Of a DNA stretch of 64,000 bases, positions 1 to 8,801 are shown in pieces. The notes beneath the pieces are model-generated. The model was given only the letters and a program-made list of their open reading frames with translations, was not told where the DNA came from and searched no databases. Position 1 is the first letter of the stretch. Each line of letters starts with the position of its first letter. The stretch comes from Sinorhizobium sp. A49. GTDB taxonomy: Bacteria > Pseudomonadota > Alphaproteobacteria > Rhizobiales > Rhizobiaceae. The DNA lies in assembly GCF_002002725.1 (NCBI RefSeq), contig NZ_MUNW01000050.1, positions 62,001-126,000 of the forward strand. The letters run 5' to 3'. A program made the position numbers and the translations under genes.

Positions 1-144
1 TGCGGCGATGTCGGCGTCCGACAGCGTAACGTCGGCGCTCGGTGTTGCCGTTTCGCCGGATGGTCCGACCGTCTGGGCATTGGACGGGCTGGCGGCGAAC
101 ATCAGCCCTCCGGCAATCGCCGCCGCAATGATCTTGTTCAGCAT
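1..144 (-). CDS. Periplasmic substrate-binding protein of an ABC transporter, N-terminal part only
   Basis: The first 48 codons read inward from the window edge. They encode a signal peptide (MLNKIIAAAIAGGLMFAAS, then cleavage near SNAQ) followed by a polar stretch ending TLSDADIAA. A good ribosome site (AGGGAGA) precedes the ATG. The gene starts 35 bases after the M20 deacylase gene on the same strand, so it is probably the third gene of the ROK operon and the export-linked component of a sugar-type importer. The rest lies outside the window, so the family call rests on the signal peptide and the context only. Confidence 0.6.
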   Translation of the reverse strand, partial: MLNKIIAAAIAGGLMFAASPSNAQTVGPSGETATPSADVTLSDADIAA

Positions 145-179
145 GCTCTTTCTCCCTTTTCTCCTCTAGGGGTGGCAGT

Positions 180-1439
180 TCAGACGGTCACGCCGCAGTA
201 GCGGGCGATGAACGCGGCAAACCCGACGACGCCGGCGAGGTATTCCTCCACCTCGACCCGCTCCTCGTACGTATGGCAATTGCGGATATCTCCCGGCGCG
301 CAGTAGACCGCCGGCACGCCAAGACGATTGACGAAGAACGGGGACTCCGACCAGAACGGCGCGCCCTCGATCACACCTCGCCCACTCAGTGCCTCGGCCA
401 TAGACGCCGACAGCAAACCGACCTCGACTCGGCCTTCATCGATCTCGGCGGCCGTTCCGCCGAGCGCGTGGTCGCGGCCCGCCGGGTAGGCGAACTCGAC
501 CTTGATGTCCGGATCGGGGATGGCGGAGCGCACGGCCGCTTCGATTTCAGCTGCGGCCGTATCCAGGGATTCCCCCGGCAGAAGCTTGCGGATCAGCGAC
601 AGCGTGCAGCGCTCGGGCACGGCGATGTATCCACCACCGGCCAAACCGGTGATGAGCAGGAAACTGCGCCCGACAAGCTTGTGTTCGGCACGGGCGGCGA
701 CCTCGTCGGAATGGTTCCACAAGGCGCTCATCGCCGCGTGGCTGGCGCGCAGCGCATCCTTGCCGAGCTCGGGCACGCCGAAATAGGCAGACTTGCCGGT
801 GATGGTAATGTCGGCAATGAAAAAACCGATCTGCGCGGGATAGACCGAGAGCCGGGTCGGCTCGACATAGACAACGAAATCGGGCCGTGGGATTTCGCCC
901 GCCTCGATGCGCGAAACGAGATCCTTGATGCCCGCCGAGACGCCGGTATCCGGCTGACCGCTCTCCTCATCGCCGATGAAGGCGAAGGCGACGTCGCCGC
1001 GAAGGCTTATCGATGCCTTGTCCAGCAGCGAAAGTGCTGCAAGCGAGGCCGAGATGCCGGCCTTCAGGTCACCCGATCCACGTCCCCAGACTGCGCCGTC
1101 GATGATCGGCGCTGCGAAAGGGTCTTCGCGCTCCGTGCCGGCCCAGTGCTCGCGCCATCCATCGACATGCACCGTATCGGTGTGGCCGATAAACAGCAGC
1201 CGCGGACCATCACCCGCACCCTTTCTTTCGCCCCATATGTTCGGCCGACCCGGCAGGAAATCTGCCGTCTCAAGGTTGTTCAGACCAAGGGCAGCCATCT
1301 TTTCGCGGAGATAGGCAACGAAATTGGCCTCGTTGCCGGTGATGCTCTGACGCCCGATGGCGCCGCGGAAAAGCGCGATCGCGGCATCACGATCCAGAGT
1401 CTCCGTCAAACGGGCGATCAAGTCGTTCGGCACCGTCAT
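180..1439 (-). CDS. M20 family metallopeptidase/deacylase (ArgE/DapE-like)
   Basis: A 419-residue cytosolic zinc hydrolase of the ArgE/DapE/carboxypeptidase G2 group. The metal-binding pattern is visible: HTDTV near residue 86, GRGSGDLK near 119 with the bridging Asp, GDEESG near 156 with the catalytic and metal-binding Glu pair, and VEPTRL further on. The start was set at the ATG that overlaps the ROK regulator stop by four bases (ATGA), which indicates translational coupling. A longer reading to 1616 lies inside the ROK gene and was rejected. With a ROK regulator and a binding protein in the operon, the substrate is probably an N-acylated amino acid, amino sugar or peptide-like compound. 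The exact substrate cannot be read from the sequence. Confidence 0.85.
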   Translation of the reverse strand: MTVPNDLIARLTETLDRDAAIALFRGAIGRQSITGNEANFVAYLREKMAALGLNNLETADFLPGRPNIWGERKGAGDGPRLLFIGHTDTVHVDGWREHWAGTEREDPFAAPIIDGAVWGRGSGDLKAGISASLAALSLLDKASISLRGDVAFAFIGDEESGQPDTGVSAGIKDLVSRIEAGEIPRPDFVVYVEPTRLSVYPAQIGFFIADITITGKSAYFGVPELGKDALRASHAAMSALWNHSDEVAARAEHKLVGRSFLLITGLAGGGYIAVPERCTLSLIRKLLPGESLDTAAAEIEAAVRSAIPDPDIKVEFAYPAGRDHALGGTAAEIDEGRVEVGLLSASMAEALSGRGVIEGAPFWSESPFFVNRLGVPAVYCAPGDIRNCHTYEERVEVEEYLAGVVGFAAFIARYCGVTV

Positions 1440-2650
1440 CGTACAGCCTCCTGCAGTGCGGTCATGCTGGCCCGCGGCAATGAAATCCGGCCGTCCGGCG
1501 CATCGACGCCGAACAGCGTGTTGTGCAATTGACCAAGGCCGATGGCCGCAGCCCCGATGATGGCCGCACGCGACCCAAGCTCCCCGGTCTCGACGGTGAC
1601 GGGATAGGGGAAGCATTGTGGCAGGAACGTCTTGACCCGATCGAGTATCTCCGGCCTAAGGCCGATCGATCCGCCGAGAATGACTTTTTCCGGATTGGCA
1701 ATTGCGGCGATCGCGCCGATGCCCCGAACGAGGTAACGGGCCGTTTCGTCGAGAACGGCGAGTGCCGCCTCATCACCATTCTGGGCATTCTCGAATATTG
1801 CCGGCACACTGATGACCCGGCCCGAGAGCGCGGCGTAGCGATCCGCCATCCCATGCGATGCGACGGCGCGCTCGAATGCGCCCGTTCGCAGCGACTCCGC
1901 CTCGAACGGATCGGCGCCAAGCGGAAGAAACCCAAGCTCGCCTGCCGCATTGATGGCGCCGCGAACGAGTTGCCCGCCGACCATCAGGCCGCTGCCGACG
2001 CCCGTGCCGAGGGCCACATAGGCCAGATTGTCGATGCCCTGTCCCTGCCCGAGCCAGTTCTCGCCCAGCACCGCCAGGTTGACGTCATTCTCGAGCATGG
2101 CGTCGAAACCGAACGCACGCTCGAAGGCCGCGACCACATCCATCTTGTCGAAGCCGGCAATGTTGGGGGCAAGCAGAACCCGCCCGGTCCGGGCATCCGG
2201 CGCACCCGGCACGCCGACGACGGCAAGACGTATCTTATTGCGGGCAATGCGCTGCCGTGAGGCCGCCTGAAAGGCGAGCTGTGCGATCTGGTCGACGATG
2301 AACTGGCCACCGCGCGGATCGGTCGGCTCGGTATCTTCGGCAAAAATCTGACAAGCCAGGTCGGTGATCGCCACCCTCACCTTCGTGCCGCCGAGATCGA
2401 CCGCGACAATGTAGGCGGCGTCGTAGACCAGCTCGTACGTCACGGCCGTGCGCCCGACATGGCCACTGGTTCGACCAGTCTCCTTGACCCAGCCCTCCAG
2501 CTCGAGCGCGCGCACGATTTCCGAGATCGTCTGCTTGGAGAGACCCGTCTGCTTGGCGATGGAGGCACGGGATATCGGCCCACCCTGAACAATGGCCTCC
2601 ATGACGGAGCGCTGAGAGAACTTTCTGGAAATACGAAGACTGTCGCTCAC
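1436..2650 (-). CDS. ROK family transcriptional regulator
   Basis: A helix-turn-helix in the first 80 residues (SRASIAKQTGLSKQTISEIV) is followed by a ROK/sugar-kinase fold with the phosphate-binding loop VDLGGTKVRVAI and GTGVGSGLMVGG. The cysteine-rich zinc motif of many ROK proteins is absent where GELGFLPLG is seen, so sugar-kinase activity is unlikely and a repressor role is more likely. The GTG start at 2650 has AGAGGA just upstream. An upstream ATG at 2734 in the same frame lacks a good ribosome site and lies beyond the probable operator. It is the first gene of a minus-strand operon with the M20 deacylase and a binding protein, whose ligand probably acts as inducer. Confidence 0.85.
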   Translation of the reverse strand: MSDSLRISRKFSQRSVMEAIVQGGPISRASIAKQTGLSKQTISEIVRALELEGWVKETGRTSGHVGRTAVTYELVYDAAYIVAVDLGGTKVRVAITDLACQIFAEDTEPTDPRGGQFIVDQIAQLAFQAASRQRIARNKIRLAVVGVPGAPDARTGRVLLAPNIAGFDKMDVVAAFERAFGFDAMLENDVNLAVLGENWLGQGQGIDNLAYVALGTGVGSGLMVGGQLVRGAINAAGELGFLPLGADPFEAESLRTGAFERAVASHGMADRYAALSGRVISVPAIFENAQNGDEAALAVLDETARYLVRGIGAIAAIANPEKVILGGSIGLRPEILDRVKTFLPQCFPYPVTVETGELGSRAAIIGAAAIGLGQLHNTLFGVDAPDGRISLPRASMTALQEAVR

Positions 2651-2663
2651 GGCATCCTCTTTA

Positions 2664-2690
2664 ATTCGTTCTGTTACCGAACTTATTATC
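2664..2690 (-). promoter_or_regulatory. Probable promoter and operator of the ROK operon
   Basis: A GTTC-N7-GAAC palindrome (2668-2682) lies about 18 bases upstream of the GTG start and beside a TAATAA -10-like element read on the minus strand. The position suits autorepression by the ROK protein. The assignment is inference. Confidence 0.4.
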
Positions 2691-2885
2691 AAGCCAGGCG
2701 TTTTGTCAAATGCTTTGCGCAGGCGATAGCGCAAGCCGCCGCATTTCTGCCGCGCCTACCCTTGAGCTACGCGCTGATGCGGTGGCACGAATGCCCCGAT
2801 TTTGTCCGATCTCTCTCTCGAGTAAGAAGCGCGGGCGCCCTAGTGTCTGCCCATGCCGACGTTCGATGTCGTAAGGGAGACGAAG

Positions 2886-3832
2886 ATGAAAAACACGCTA
2901 GAGACCCATAGGACCAGCCGACGCCAGTTCCTGCTCGTGGCGGCAGCCTTGGCCGCGACGGGCACAATTTCGAGGAGTGAGGCCATGGCCGCCGTAAAGT
3001 CAGAGAAGGTTGTCAGCGCCAATGGCGTCACGATCGCAACGGAGGCCTTTGGCGATCCCGCTGCGCCGCCGGTGCTTTTGATCATGGGAGCGATGGCTTC
3101 GATGCTGTGGTGGCCGGATGCATTCTGCCGCAAGCTGGCAGCAAGCCGCTACGTGATCCGCTACGACAACCGCGACACGGGGCTTTCGACCAAGTATGCC
3201 CCGGGCAATCCACCCTATTCGATGGACGACATGGCCGGCGACGCGGTTGCCGTGCTCGACGCCTACGGCATACCTGCCGCCAACGTCGTCGGCATGTCGC
3301 TCGGCGGCATGATCGCCCAGATCCTGGCATTGTCGGCGCCAAAACGCGTCTCGTCGCTCACGCTTGTCAGCACGACGCCGATCGGCCTCGGGCTTGAGCT
3401 CCCGCCGATAAGTGCTGCCTACATGGAACACGCCGCTTCAGCCGAAAGCCTCGACTGGTCGGATCGAACCCAGGTGATCGACTTCATGACAAGGGATGCC
3501 CGCATAATCGCCAGTTCCGCGCACCCCCATGACGTGGACCGGATCCGTGCCTTCATCGAGCGGGACTACGACCGTTCAGGCGGTCTGCTCTCCGCCACCA
3601 ACCATTTCATGCTTCAAGGCGGCGACAGCGTCAAAGGCAAGCTCAAATCGCTCGAAGCGCCGCTCCTGGTCATTCACGGCACCACCGACCCGATTTTCTC
3701 GGTCGACATGGGATGGCAACCGCCGACGCGGTGGCAGGCTCCGAATTTCTCCCGATCACCGGCGGCGGCCACGAACTCCATGGCGACGATTGGGGTCTCA
3801 TCCTTGCTGCCATCACAAGGCACACGGAATAA
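2886..3832 (+). pseudogene. Tat-exported alpha/beta hydrolase, frameshifted near its C-terminus
   Basis: The product starts MKNTLETHRTSRRQFLL, a twin-arginine signal, with AAGGGAG upstream of the ATG. The fold carries the nucleophile elbow GMSLGGM (Ser about residue 138) and the acid in GTTDPIF (Asp about 268). After about position 3710 the open frame runs into non-family sequence and reads on to 4031. Moving to the +2 frame from 3713 restores the expected end: GSEFLPITGGGHELHGDDW, with the catalytic His at 3770-3772 and a stop at 3830-3832. One base was probably lost, or the base call is wrong, near 3708-3713. As written, the enzyme lacks its catalytic His. If the base is an assembly error, this is an intact hydrolase of about 315 residues. 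Confidence 0.75.
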
Positions 3833-3960
3833 GAGACGCATGCCAGTCATCATTTTCTTGGCAGCACGCAGGGTCGAACGCTTCGCGTGCTGCTCTCCCT
3901 TGCACTCGTTCTGCGTCGCCAAAGGCAAGAAGCGAGCAATGCCGTTGCCGCCAGCAGCCT

Positions 3961-4170
3961 TCAGCGGCAACGGGTTCTGTTGCGGGCAATGTCGCGCCGG
4001 ATTTCCTTCAGCGTGTGTCGCAGCTCCGTAAGGGTGCCATCATCGCTCATCGCAGTGCTGGTGCACTCGAGAAGATCGAGCTTGAGCTCCAACTCATCGT
4101 GCCGTTCGATCAGTCCGGCCAGAATTCGAGACATGCGCATGTCATACCCATCAAACGTCGACGCCGCCAC
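3961..4170 (-). CDS. Small hypothetical protein with helical heptad-like content
   Basis: A 69-residue reading frame (GTG start, or ATG ten codons in) with coding-like third-position GC. It is rich in Leu, Glu and Lys (LIERHDELELKLDLLE, then LRHTLKEIRRDIAR), which suggests one or two amphipathic helices or a short coiled coil. No family was recognised. It lies between the broken hydrolase and the glycerate-kinase remnant, so it could be a small regulator-type gene or chance. No strong ribosome site was found. Confidence 0.4.
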   Translation of the reverse strand: MAASTFDGYDMRMSRILAGLIERHDELELKLDLLECTSTAMSDDGTLTELRHTLKEIRRDIARNRTRCR

Positions 4171-4249
4171 GGGCGAGCGCGGACGTCAGGATTGCTTCGC
4201 GGTCTGCGATACCGTTCCTGTGCGACAGTTTGTTGAAACGTGAGGCCTT

Positions 4250-4433
4250 TCACGCGAAGTCCTCGGCTTCGATGAGCACGGCACGGAAATCGTTGACATT
4301 CGTTCTGGTCGGTCCGGTGACGATCAGGTCGTCGAGCCGTTCGAAGAAACTGTAGGCATCGTTGTTTGCGAGGTGTTCGGCAGCATCGAGACCGAGCGCC
4401 TTTGCGCGCGTCAGCGTATCCGCGGCAGATCAA
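4250..4433 (-). pseudogene. C-terminal remnant of glycerate 2-kinase / hydroxypyruvate reductase (TtuD, MOFRL domain)
   Basis: The minus-strand frame ending in TGA at 4250-4252 reads [20 protein letters not shown], then [12 protein letters not shown], then [18 protein letters not shown]. This is the end of the TtuD/GckA family, whose LANND..FF...[16 protein letters not shown] motif is highly conserved. An in-frame stop lies directly upstream at about 4434, and nothing of the other 350 or so residues is present. Only about 60 codons survive, so the gene is dead. It probably marks a deletion endpoint next to the chemoreceptor promoter. Confidence 0.7.
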
Positions 4434-4532
4434 GCCGGCCTTACCTGCGTTTGCGCGCACAACATATCGCTCACAACCCAGGATTTTAGATTGGTAAAGA
4501 ATCGAAGCGATCTTTCGGCCGTCGTTTCTGGA

Positions 4533-4547
4533 TTAACGCAGCGTTAA
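4533..4547. promoter_or_regulatory. CtrA-type box TTAA-N7-TTAA upstream of the chemoreceptor gene
   Basis: TTAACGCAGCGTTAA matches the alphaproteobacterial CtrA consensus (TTAA, seven bases, TTAA) exactly, and with one more base each side forms a perfect 17-base palindrome. It lies about 170 bases upstream of the chemoreceptor start, in the otherwise gene-free stretch 4434-4716. CtrA control of motility and chemotaxis genes is known in related genera. Binding here is inferred. Confidence 0.5.
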
Positions 4548-4716
4548 TTTGTGAATGCGAAATATAGCCAGGCAAAATCTGGGGGTTGCGCATGCGCATG
4601 ATGCGCCGATGGCAATCCCGGTTGCAATGATGTGCGTTTAGCTGTGCGGCAGCTCTCTTCCCATGAGAGCTGGCGAGGCCACTGCTGCAGGTCGTACTCT
4701 ACAAAGGACATTCAAG

Positions 4717-6495
4717 ATGAAACGTTTTTCGGTTGCCCTCGGCTCCGAGGCCAAGGCCGTGCGCGATGCGATGTCTCGCTCCCAGGCGATTATCGAGTTC
4801 GACCTCACCGGCCGGATCCTGGACGCGAATGCGAACTTCTGCGCCGTCTTGGGCTACGAGCTTGGGGAGATCGTGGGGCAGCACCATCGGCTCTTTGTGG
4901 ACCCAGTCGAGGCGGCATCGGCCGACTATCGCGCCTTCTGGGCAAAGCTTGCTCGCGGCGAATTCGACCGCCGACAGTACAAGCGCTTCGGCAAGGGCGG
5001 CAAGGAGATCTGGATTGAAGCGTCGTACAATCCGGTCTTCAAAGCGGGCAAACCCTACAAGGTTATCAAGCTTGCAACCGATATCACCGAATACAAGCGC
5101 AGGAGCGTGGAAGATGCCGGCAAGCTTGCCGCACTGTCGCGAGCGCAGGCTGTCATCGAATTCACGACATCAGGTGAAATCCTGACCGCCAACGAGAACT
5201 TCCTGGCGACACTCGGCTACGCGCTTTCGGAAATCCAAGGCAGACACCACTCGATGTTCTGCGACCCGGCCCACACCGCCAGCGAAGCTTATCGCCGTTT
5301 CTGGCAGAGACTGGCCAGCGGCGAGTTCGTGACCGATGAGTTCATGCGGCTCGGCAAGGGCGGCCGCAAGATGTTCATCCAGGCGTCCTACAATCCGATT
5401 TTCGACATGAACGGCAAGGTGTTCAAGGTGGTGAAGTTCGCAACCGACGTCACCGGTCGTGTCAGCAATGTGGAGGTACTTGCCCGTGCACTGCAATCCC
5501 TCTCCGATGGCGACCTGACGCAAACCCTGGATACGGCGTTCATCCCGACACTCGACAAGCTGCGGGTGGATTTCAACACCGCGGCTGCCAAGCTGAAGAA
5601 CGCCATGCAGACCGTCGCCGACAATGCGAGCGCGATTGCAGCCGGCGCGCAGCAGGTTCGCGCTGCCTGCGATGATCTGTCGAAACGCACGGAACAACAG
5701 GCGGCATCGGTCGAAGAAACAGCCGCGGCTCTCGAAGAGATCACCACCACGGTTAGCGATTCCAGCCGGCGCGCGGAGGACGCTGGAGAGCTGGTGCGCA
5801 AGACCCGCGAGAACGCGGAACAGTCCGGCTCGGTGATGCGCAGCGCCGTCGAGGCGATGGGACGGATAGAGAGCTCATCGGCAGAGATCTCCAACATTAT
5901 CGGCGTCATCGACGAAATCGCATTCCAGACCAACCTGCTGGCGCTCAACGCCGGCGTGGAAGCCGCCCGCGCTGGCGATGCCGGCAAGGGTTTTGCCGTG
6001 GTGGCGCAGGAGGTGCGCGAACTCGCCCAGCGCTCGGCAAAGGCGGCAAAGGAAATCAAGGCTTTGATCACCGCATCCAACGGGCACGTGAAAAACGGCG
6101 CGACGCTTGTCGGGCAGACGGGAGCGGTGCTCGAAGAGATCGTCACGCAGGTCCTTGCGGTCAATGGCAATGTCGGAGCGATCGTCGACGCATCGAAGGA
6201 ACAGGCGACGGGCTTGAAGGAGATCAATCAGGCCGTCAACGTCATGGATCAGGGCACGCAGCAGAACGCCGCCATGGTCGAGGCGTCGACTGCCGCCGCA
6301 CGTCGTTTGTCAAACGAAGCCGACGCCCTTTTCCAACTCCTCAGTCAGTTCAATATCGGTGCGAACACGGCACCCCTGGAAGCCGTCCGGGGCGTCACAG
6401 CGGCCCTGTCGAGATCGGCCTTGCTCCCTGCGCAGGGTGCGGCTGCGAGAATGACTGCGGCCGTTCGTGGCAATGTAGCACTTGCCGGCGACTGA
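4717..6495 (+). CDS. Soluble methyl-accepting chemotaxis protein with two PAS domains
   Basis: A 592-residue chemoreceptor without any membrane segment, hence cytoplasmic. Two tandem PAS sensor domains (about residues 15-120 and 135-245) are close copies: each contains an F..TG.IL.AN.NF...LGY motif and a GKGG(K/R)..WI/MFIQASYNP motif. A short HAMP-like linker follows, then the MCP signalling coiled coil with the conserved hairpin EIAFQTNLLALNAGVEAARA and GKGFAVVAQEVRELAQRS. The tandem PAS pair may hold haem or flavin for redox or oxygen sensing, which cannot be told from sequence. The ATG at 4717 was chosen for the AAAGGA site eight bases upstream; an upstream ATG at 4663 lacks one. The signal should pass to CheA/CheW encoded elsewhere. 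Confidence 0.92.
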   Translation: MKRFSVALGSEAKAVRDAMSRSQAIIEFDLTGRILDANANFCAVLGYELGEIVGQHHRLFVDPVEAASADYRAFWAKLARGEFDRRQYKRFGKGGKEIWIEASYNPVFKAGKPYKVIKLATDITEYKRRSVEDAGKLAALSRAQAVIEFTTSGEILTANENFLATLGYALSEIQGRHHSMFCDPAHTASEAYRRFWQRLASGEFVTDEFMRLGKGGRKMFIQASYNPIFDMNGKVFKVVKFATDVTGRVSNVEVLARALQSLSDGDLTQTLDTAFIPTLDKLRVDFNTAAAKLKNAMQTVADNASAIAAGAQQVRAACDDLSKRTEQQAASVEETAAALEEITTTVSDSSRRAEDAGELVRKTRENAEQSGSVMRSAVEAMGRIESSSAEISNIIGVIDEIAFQTNLLALNAGVEAARAGDAGKGFAVVAQEVRELAQRSAKAAKEIKALITASNGHVKNGATLVGQTGAVLEEIVTQVLAVNGNVGAIVDASKEQATGLKEINQAVNVMDQGTQQNAAMVEASTAAARRLSNEADALFQLLSQFNIGANTAPLEAVRGVTAALSRSALLPAQGAAARMTAAVRGNVALAGD

Positions 6496-6568
6496 GAGAA
6501 TTCTGATCATATCCGAGGTTCGCACCGGCCACCGCGTTTCATGATTTGACGAGCAATTCAGGAGAGGC

Positions 6569-7528
6569 ATGCACAAGCGAATACGACGACATCAGGTCCG
6601 GCTCGGCATGTTCGTCGAGGAGCTTGAAGGTGGAACCACCGCAGCGGGTCTGCGGCGCGGCTTCCTGTTGAGTACGGAGCTGGAGGTTGATCGTGTCCGT
6701 GCCAGCAATGTCATCAGTGTTCTCATCGACGTGCAGAAGGGTTGCGACATCGCCGGCCGAACACGGGACGCGCCGCCTTTTGGCAACGCGGCCCTGGGCA
6801 CCATTACCGCTGCCGAAAACAGAGCGGTTTCGCGAACGATCGACCAGACGAAACACCTGCTCGCCGGCGTGTTTACCGATGCCCGCATGGGCAGAACGGT
6901 TGCGCTCGACCAGGCGGAAGAAGCCGTCGAGAAAATCGCGTCGGCCGTGGAGCACAACCCGATCGCCTTGATCGGCATCAGCCGCCTGAAGAAGAAGGAC
7001 GAATACACCTTCCTGCATTCGATCGCCGTTAGCGGTTTGATGGTCCATTTTGGCCGCTGGTTGAAGCTCGACGAACGAGCTGTTCAGATCCTGGGGTTGA
7101 GCGGGTTGCTTCACGATATCGGCAAGCTGCTGCTACCGAAGGGGCTGTTGAACAAGGCGGAACGGCTCGACGATCAGGAGATCGCGCAAATTCGTACACA
7201 CACCCGGCGAGGCTATGACCTGCTCAGCGCCAATGGCGACGTCCATGAGACGGTGCTGGATGTTTGTCTTCATCACCACGAACATGTCGACGGCAGCGGC
7301 TACCCCGACCGTCTTCGCGGCGATCAGCTCAGCACGCCGGTTCGGATTGCCGCCATTTGCGACGTCTATGACGCCATGACGACGCTCCGGCCCTACAAGC
7401 GCGCGTGGACGCCGGCCGAGACAGTTCAGATGATGTTTGGCTCGAGGGGCCATTTCGACCGCGAGCTTCTCTGCGAATTTGTCGAAAGCCTCGAACCGTT
7501 GCTTCGACTGAAACCTGCAAGCCCGTAG
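6569..7528 (+). CDS. HD-GYP domain cyclic-di-GMP phosphodiesterase
   Basis: A 319-residue protein with an N-terminal DUF3391-like segment (starts MHKRIRRHQVRLGMFVEEL) and a C-terminal HD-GYP domain. Visible motifs are HDIGK near residue 182, the histidine of RTHTRRG near 211, HHEHVDGSGYP near 236-246, and CDVYDAMTTLRPYK near 264. All metal ligands and the GYP signature are kept, so it should be an active phosphodiesterase that lowers cyclic-di-GMP. It follows the chemoreceptor by 73 bases on the same strand, with a ribosome site (GGAGAGG) before the ATG. The two genes may jointly affect the choice between swimming and attachment. Confidence 0.9.
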   Translation: MHKRIRRHQVRLGMFVEELEGGTTAAGLRRGFLLSTELEVDRVRASNVISVLIDVQKGCDIAGRTRDAPPFGNAALGTITAAENRAVSRTIDQTKHLLAGVFTDARMGRTVALDQAEEAVEKIASAVEHNPIALIGISRLKKKDEYTFLHSIAVSGLMVHFGRWLKLDERAVQILGLSGLLHDIGKLLLPKGLLNKAERLDDQEIAQIRTHTRRGYDLLSANGDVHETVLDVCLHHHEHVDGSGYPDRLRGDQLSTPVRIAAICDVYDAMTTLRPYKRAWTPAETVQMMFGSRGHFDRELLCEFVESLEPLLRLKPASP

Positions 7529-7631
7529 TCTGCGCGCCGATCCGGCCATATAGTCGCGGCGAGGCTCATCCCGAACTCCGTCTCACGGTTGCCTGGCTGA
7601 GCAGACAAAGGGCGCAGAAGGGAGCTGCCAC

Positions 7632-8018
7632 ATGTACTATGCCATCCTCGCCTATCACGAAGAGGGAGTGGTCGATGCCTGGTCGAAGGAAGAAGACGCC
7701 GCGTTGATGACCGACCTTCTCCAGGTCAACGATCGTCTCGTGCGCGAAAAATCCTTGGGTCCGGCGGCACGGCTTGGCCCCACAGAGCGCGCCGTGACGC
7801 TCAGAGGCAAAGGCGACGGCATGGTCATCGACGGCCCCTTTGCCGAAACCAAGGAACAGCTGCTCGGCTTCTACGTCGTGGACTTTCCAACGCTTGAGGC
7901 AGCCGTTGCCGCGGCCCGCGAACTGCGCCGCGCCAACCCGACTGCGGTCTACGAAATCCGGCCGATTTCGCTGTTTCTTCCCGGTGCGCCGCTGGGATTT
8001 ACCGAACAGAAATCGTAA
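7632..8018 (+). CDS. YCII-domain (DGPF family) protein
   Basis: A 128-residue protein of the YCII-related DGPF group. The hallmark VIDGPFAETKEQLLGFYVVD lies at about residues 67-86, preceded by the typical MYYAILAYHEE start. Family members are dimeric ferredoxin-like folds and are often paired with an ECF sigma factor of the SigJ type. No such sigma gene is adjacent here, since a strong terminator follows at once. The catalytic role, if any, is unknown. The gene appears monocistronic. Confidence 0.85.
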   Translation: MYYAILAYHEEGVVDAWSKEEDAALMTDLLQVNDRLVREKSLGPAARLGPTERAVTLRGKGDGMVIDGPFAETKEQLLGFYVVDFPTLEAAVAAARELRRANPTAVYEIRPISLFLPGAPLGFTEQKS

Positions 8019-8037
8019 GTACTAACTCACGGAAAGC

Positions 8038-8072
8038 GACAGGGCTCTCCGGCATGGAGAGCCCTGTCTTGT
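8038..8072 (+). terminator. Strong hairpin terminator after the YCII gene
   Basis: A perfect 13-base-pair stem (8038-8050 with 8056-8068, arm GACAGGGCTCTCC) with a five-base loop GGCAT is followed by TTGTTGCGCTTT. It lies between two convergent genes and can serve both strands. Confidence 0.8.
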
Positions 8073-8090
8073 TGCGCTTTCGGGCCCGTC

Positions 8091-8801
8091 CTACTTGGCG
8101 GCCGGCTCGAGCCTGTTCGATGAAGGAGCAGCTTTCCTCGCCTGCAGCTTCTTGTAGAGGAAGAAATAGAGCCTGATGTACTGGCCGACCAGGACTGCGT
8201 TCAGCACCGTGCCTTCGCGGATGAAGGGGATGTCGGCCAGGAAGGCGAGACCGATGCCGGCCGACACCACCAGCAGCGCGCAGTCATAGCCGGTCTTGAT
8301 ATTGCCCCACTTCCAGCCCGTCCGCTTGCACAGCGTGTTGACGAACATGTCCATCGGCATCAGCACGAGGTTGGCACGGATCATCAGGAACAGACCATAG
8401 GCCAGCGCCGCATCCGCGAACACCAGAAGGGCGACTTTCGCATAGTAGATGTCGAGCTTGACGAACTCGGTCATGCTCAAGTTGAAATCCAGGAACACGG
8501 CCAGGGCAAATGCCGGAAGCAGCGAAGCAAAACTCTTCAACTTGAAATCCTTGGGCAGGACCAGATAGGTCAAGGCCAGCATGACAAGTTCGGTCATGAA
8601 ATTGTAGGTGCCCTGGCTCAGGGGCGGATAAACCAGCGTCATGGTCCGCGTCAGGCTGCTTAGCGGCGATACGCCGATACCCGCCCGGATCGCCAGGCTG
8701 ACCCCGAAGGTGAGCACGTAGATGCCCACCACATACATGATCCATCGCCGGGTCAGGCTACCGGTATCGACGATTTCGACCTCGTCCGTCTTATGTCCCA
8801 T
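8091..8801 (-). CDS. YczE/YyaS/YitT-like integral membrane protein
   Basis: A 236-residue protein with about five hydrophobic segments: residues 20-40 (IMYVVGIYVLTFGVSLAI), 65-80, 88-105, 123-145 and 170-190. The early motif AIRAGIGVSPLSSL is typical of the YczE/YitT family, for which no transport substrate is firmly established. It lies 168 bases downstream of the adenine deaminase gene on the same strand, so a role in nucleobase or purine-product movement is possible but unproven. Its 5' leader carries the octamer ATTATCCT twice (near 8806 and 8819), of unknown meaning. Confidence 0.75.
   Translation of the reverse strand: MGHKTDEVEIVDTGSLTRRWIMYVVGIYVLTFGVSLAIRAGIGVSPLSSLTRTMTLVYPPLSQGTYNFMTELVMLALTYLVLPKDFKLKSFASLLPAFALAVFLDFNLSMTEFVKLDIYYAKVALLVFADAALAYGLFLMIRANLVLMPMDMFVNTLCKRTGWKWGNIKTGYDCALLVVSAGIGLAFLADIPFIREGTVLNAVLVGQYIRLYFFLYKKLQARKAAPSSNRLEPAAK

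Noticed and set aside
3887-4243. Plus-strand frames after the broken hydrolase
   Set aside because: They are rich in Arg and Ser, have no ribosome site, and overlap the glycerate-kinase remnant region.
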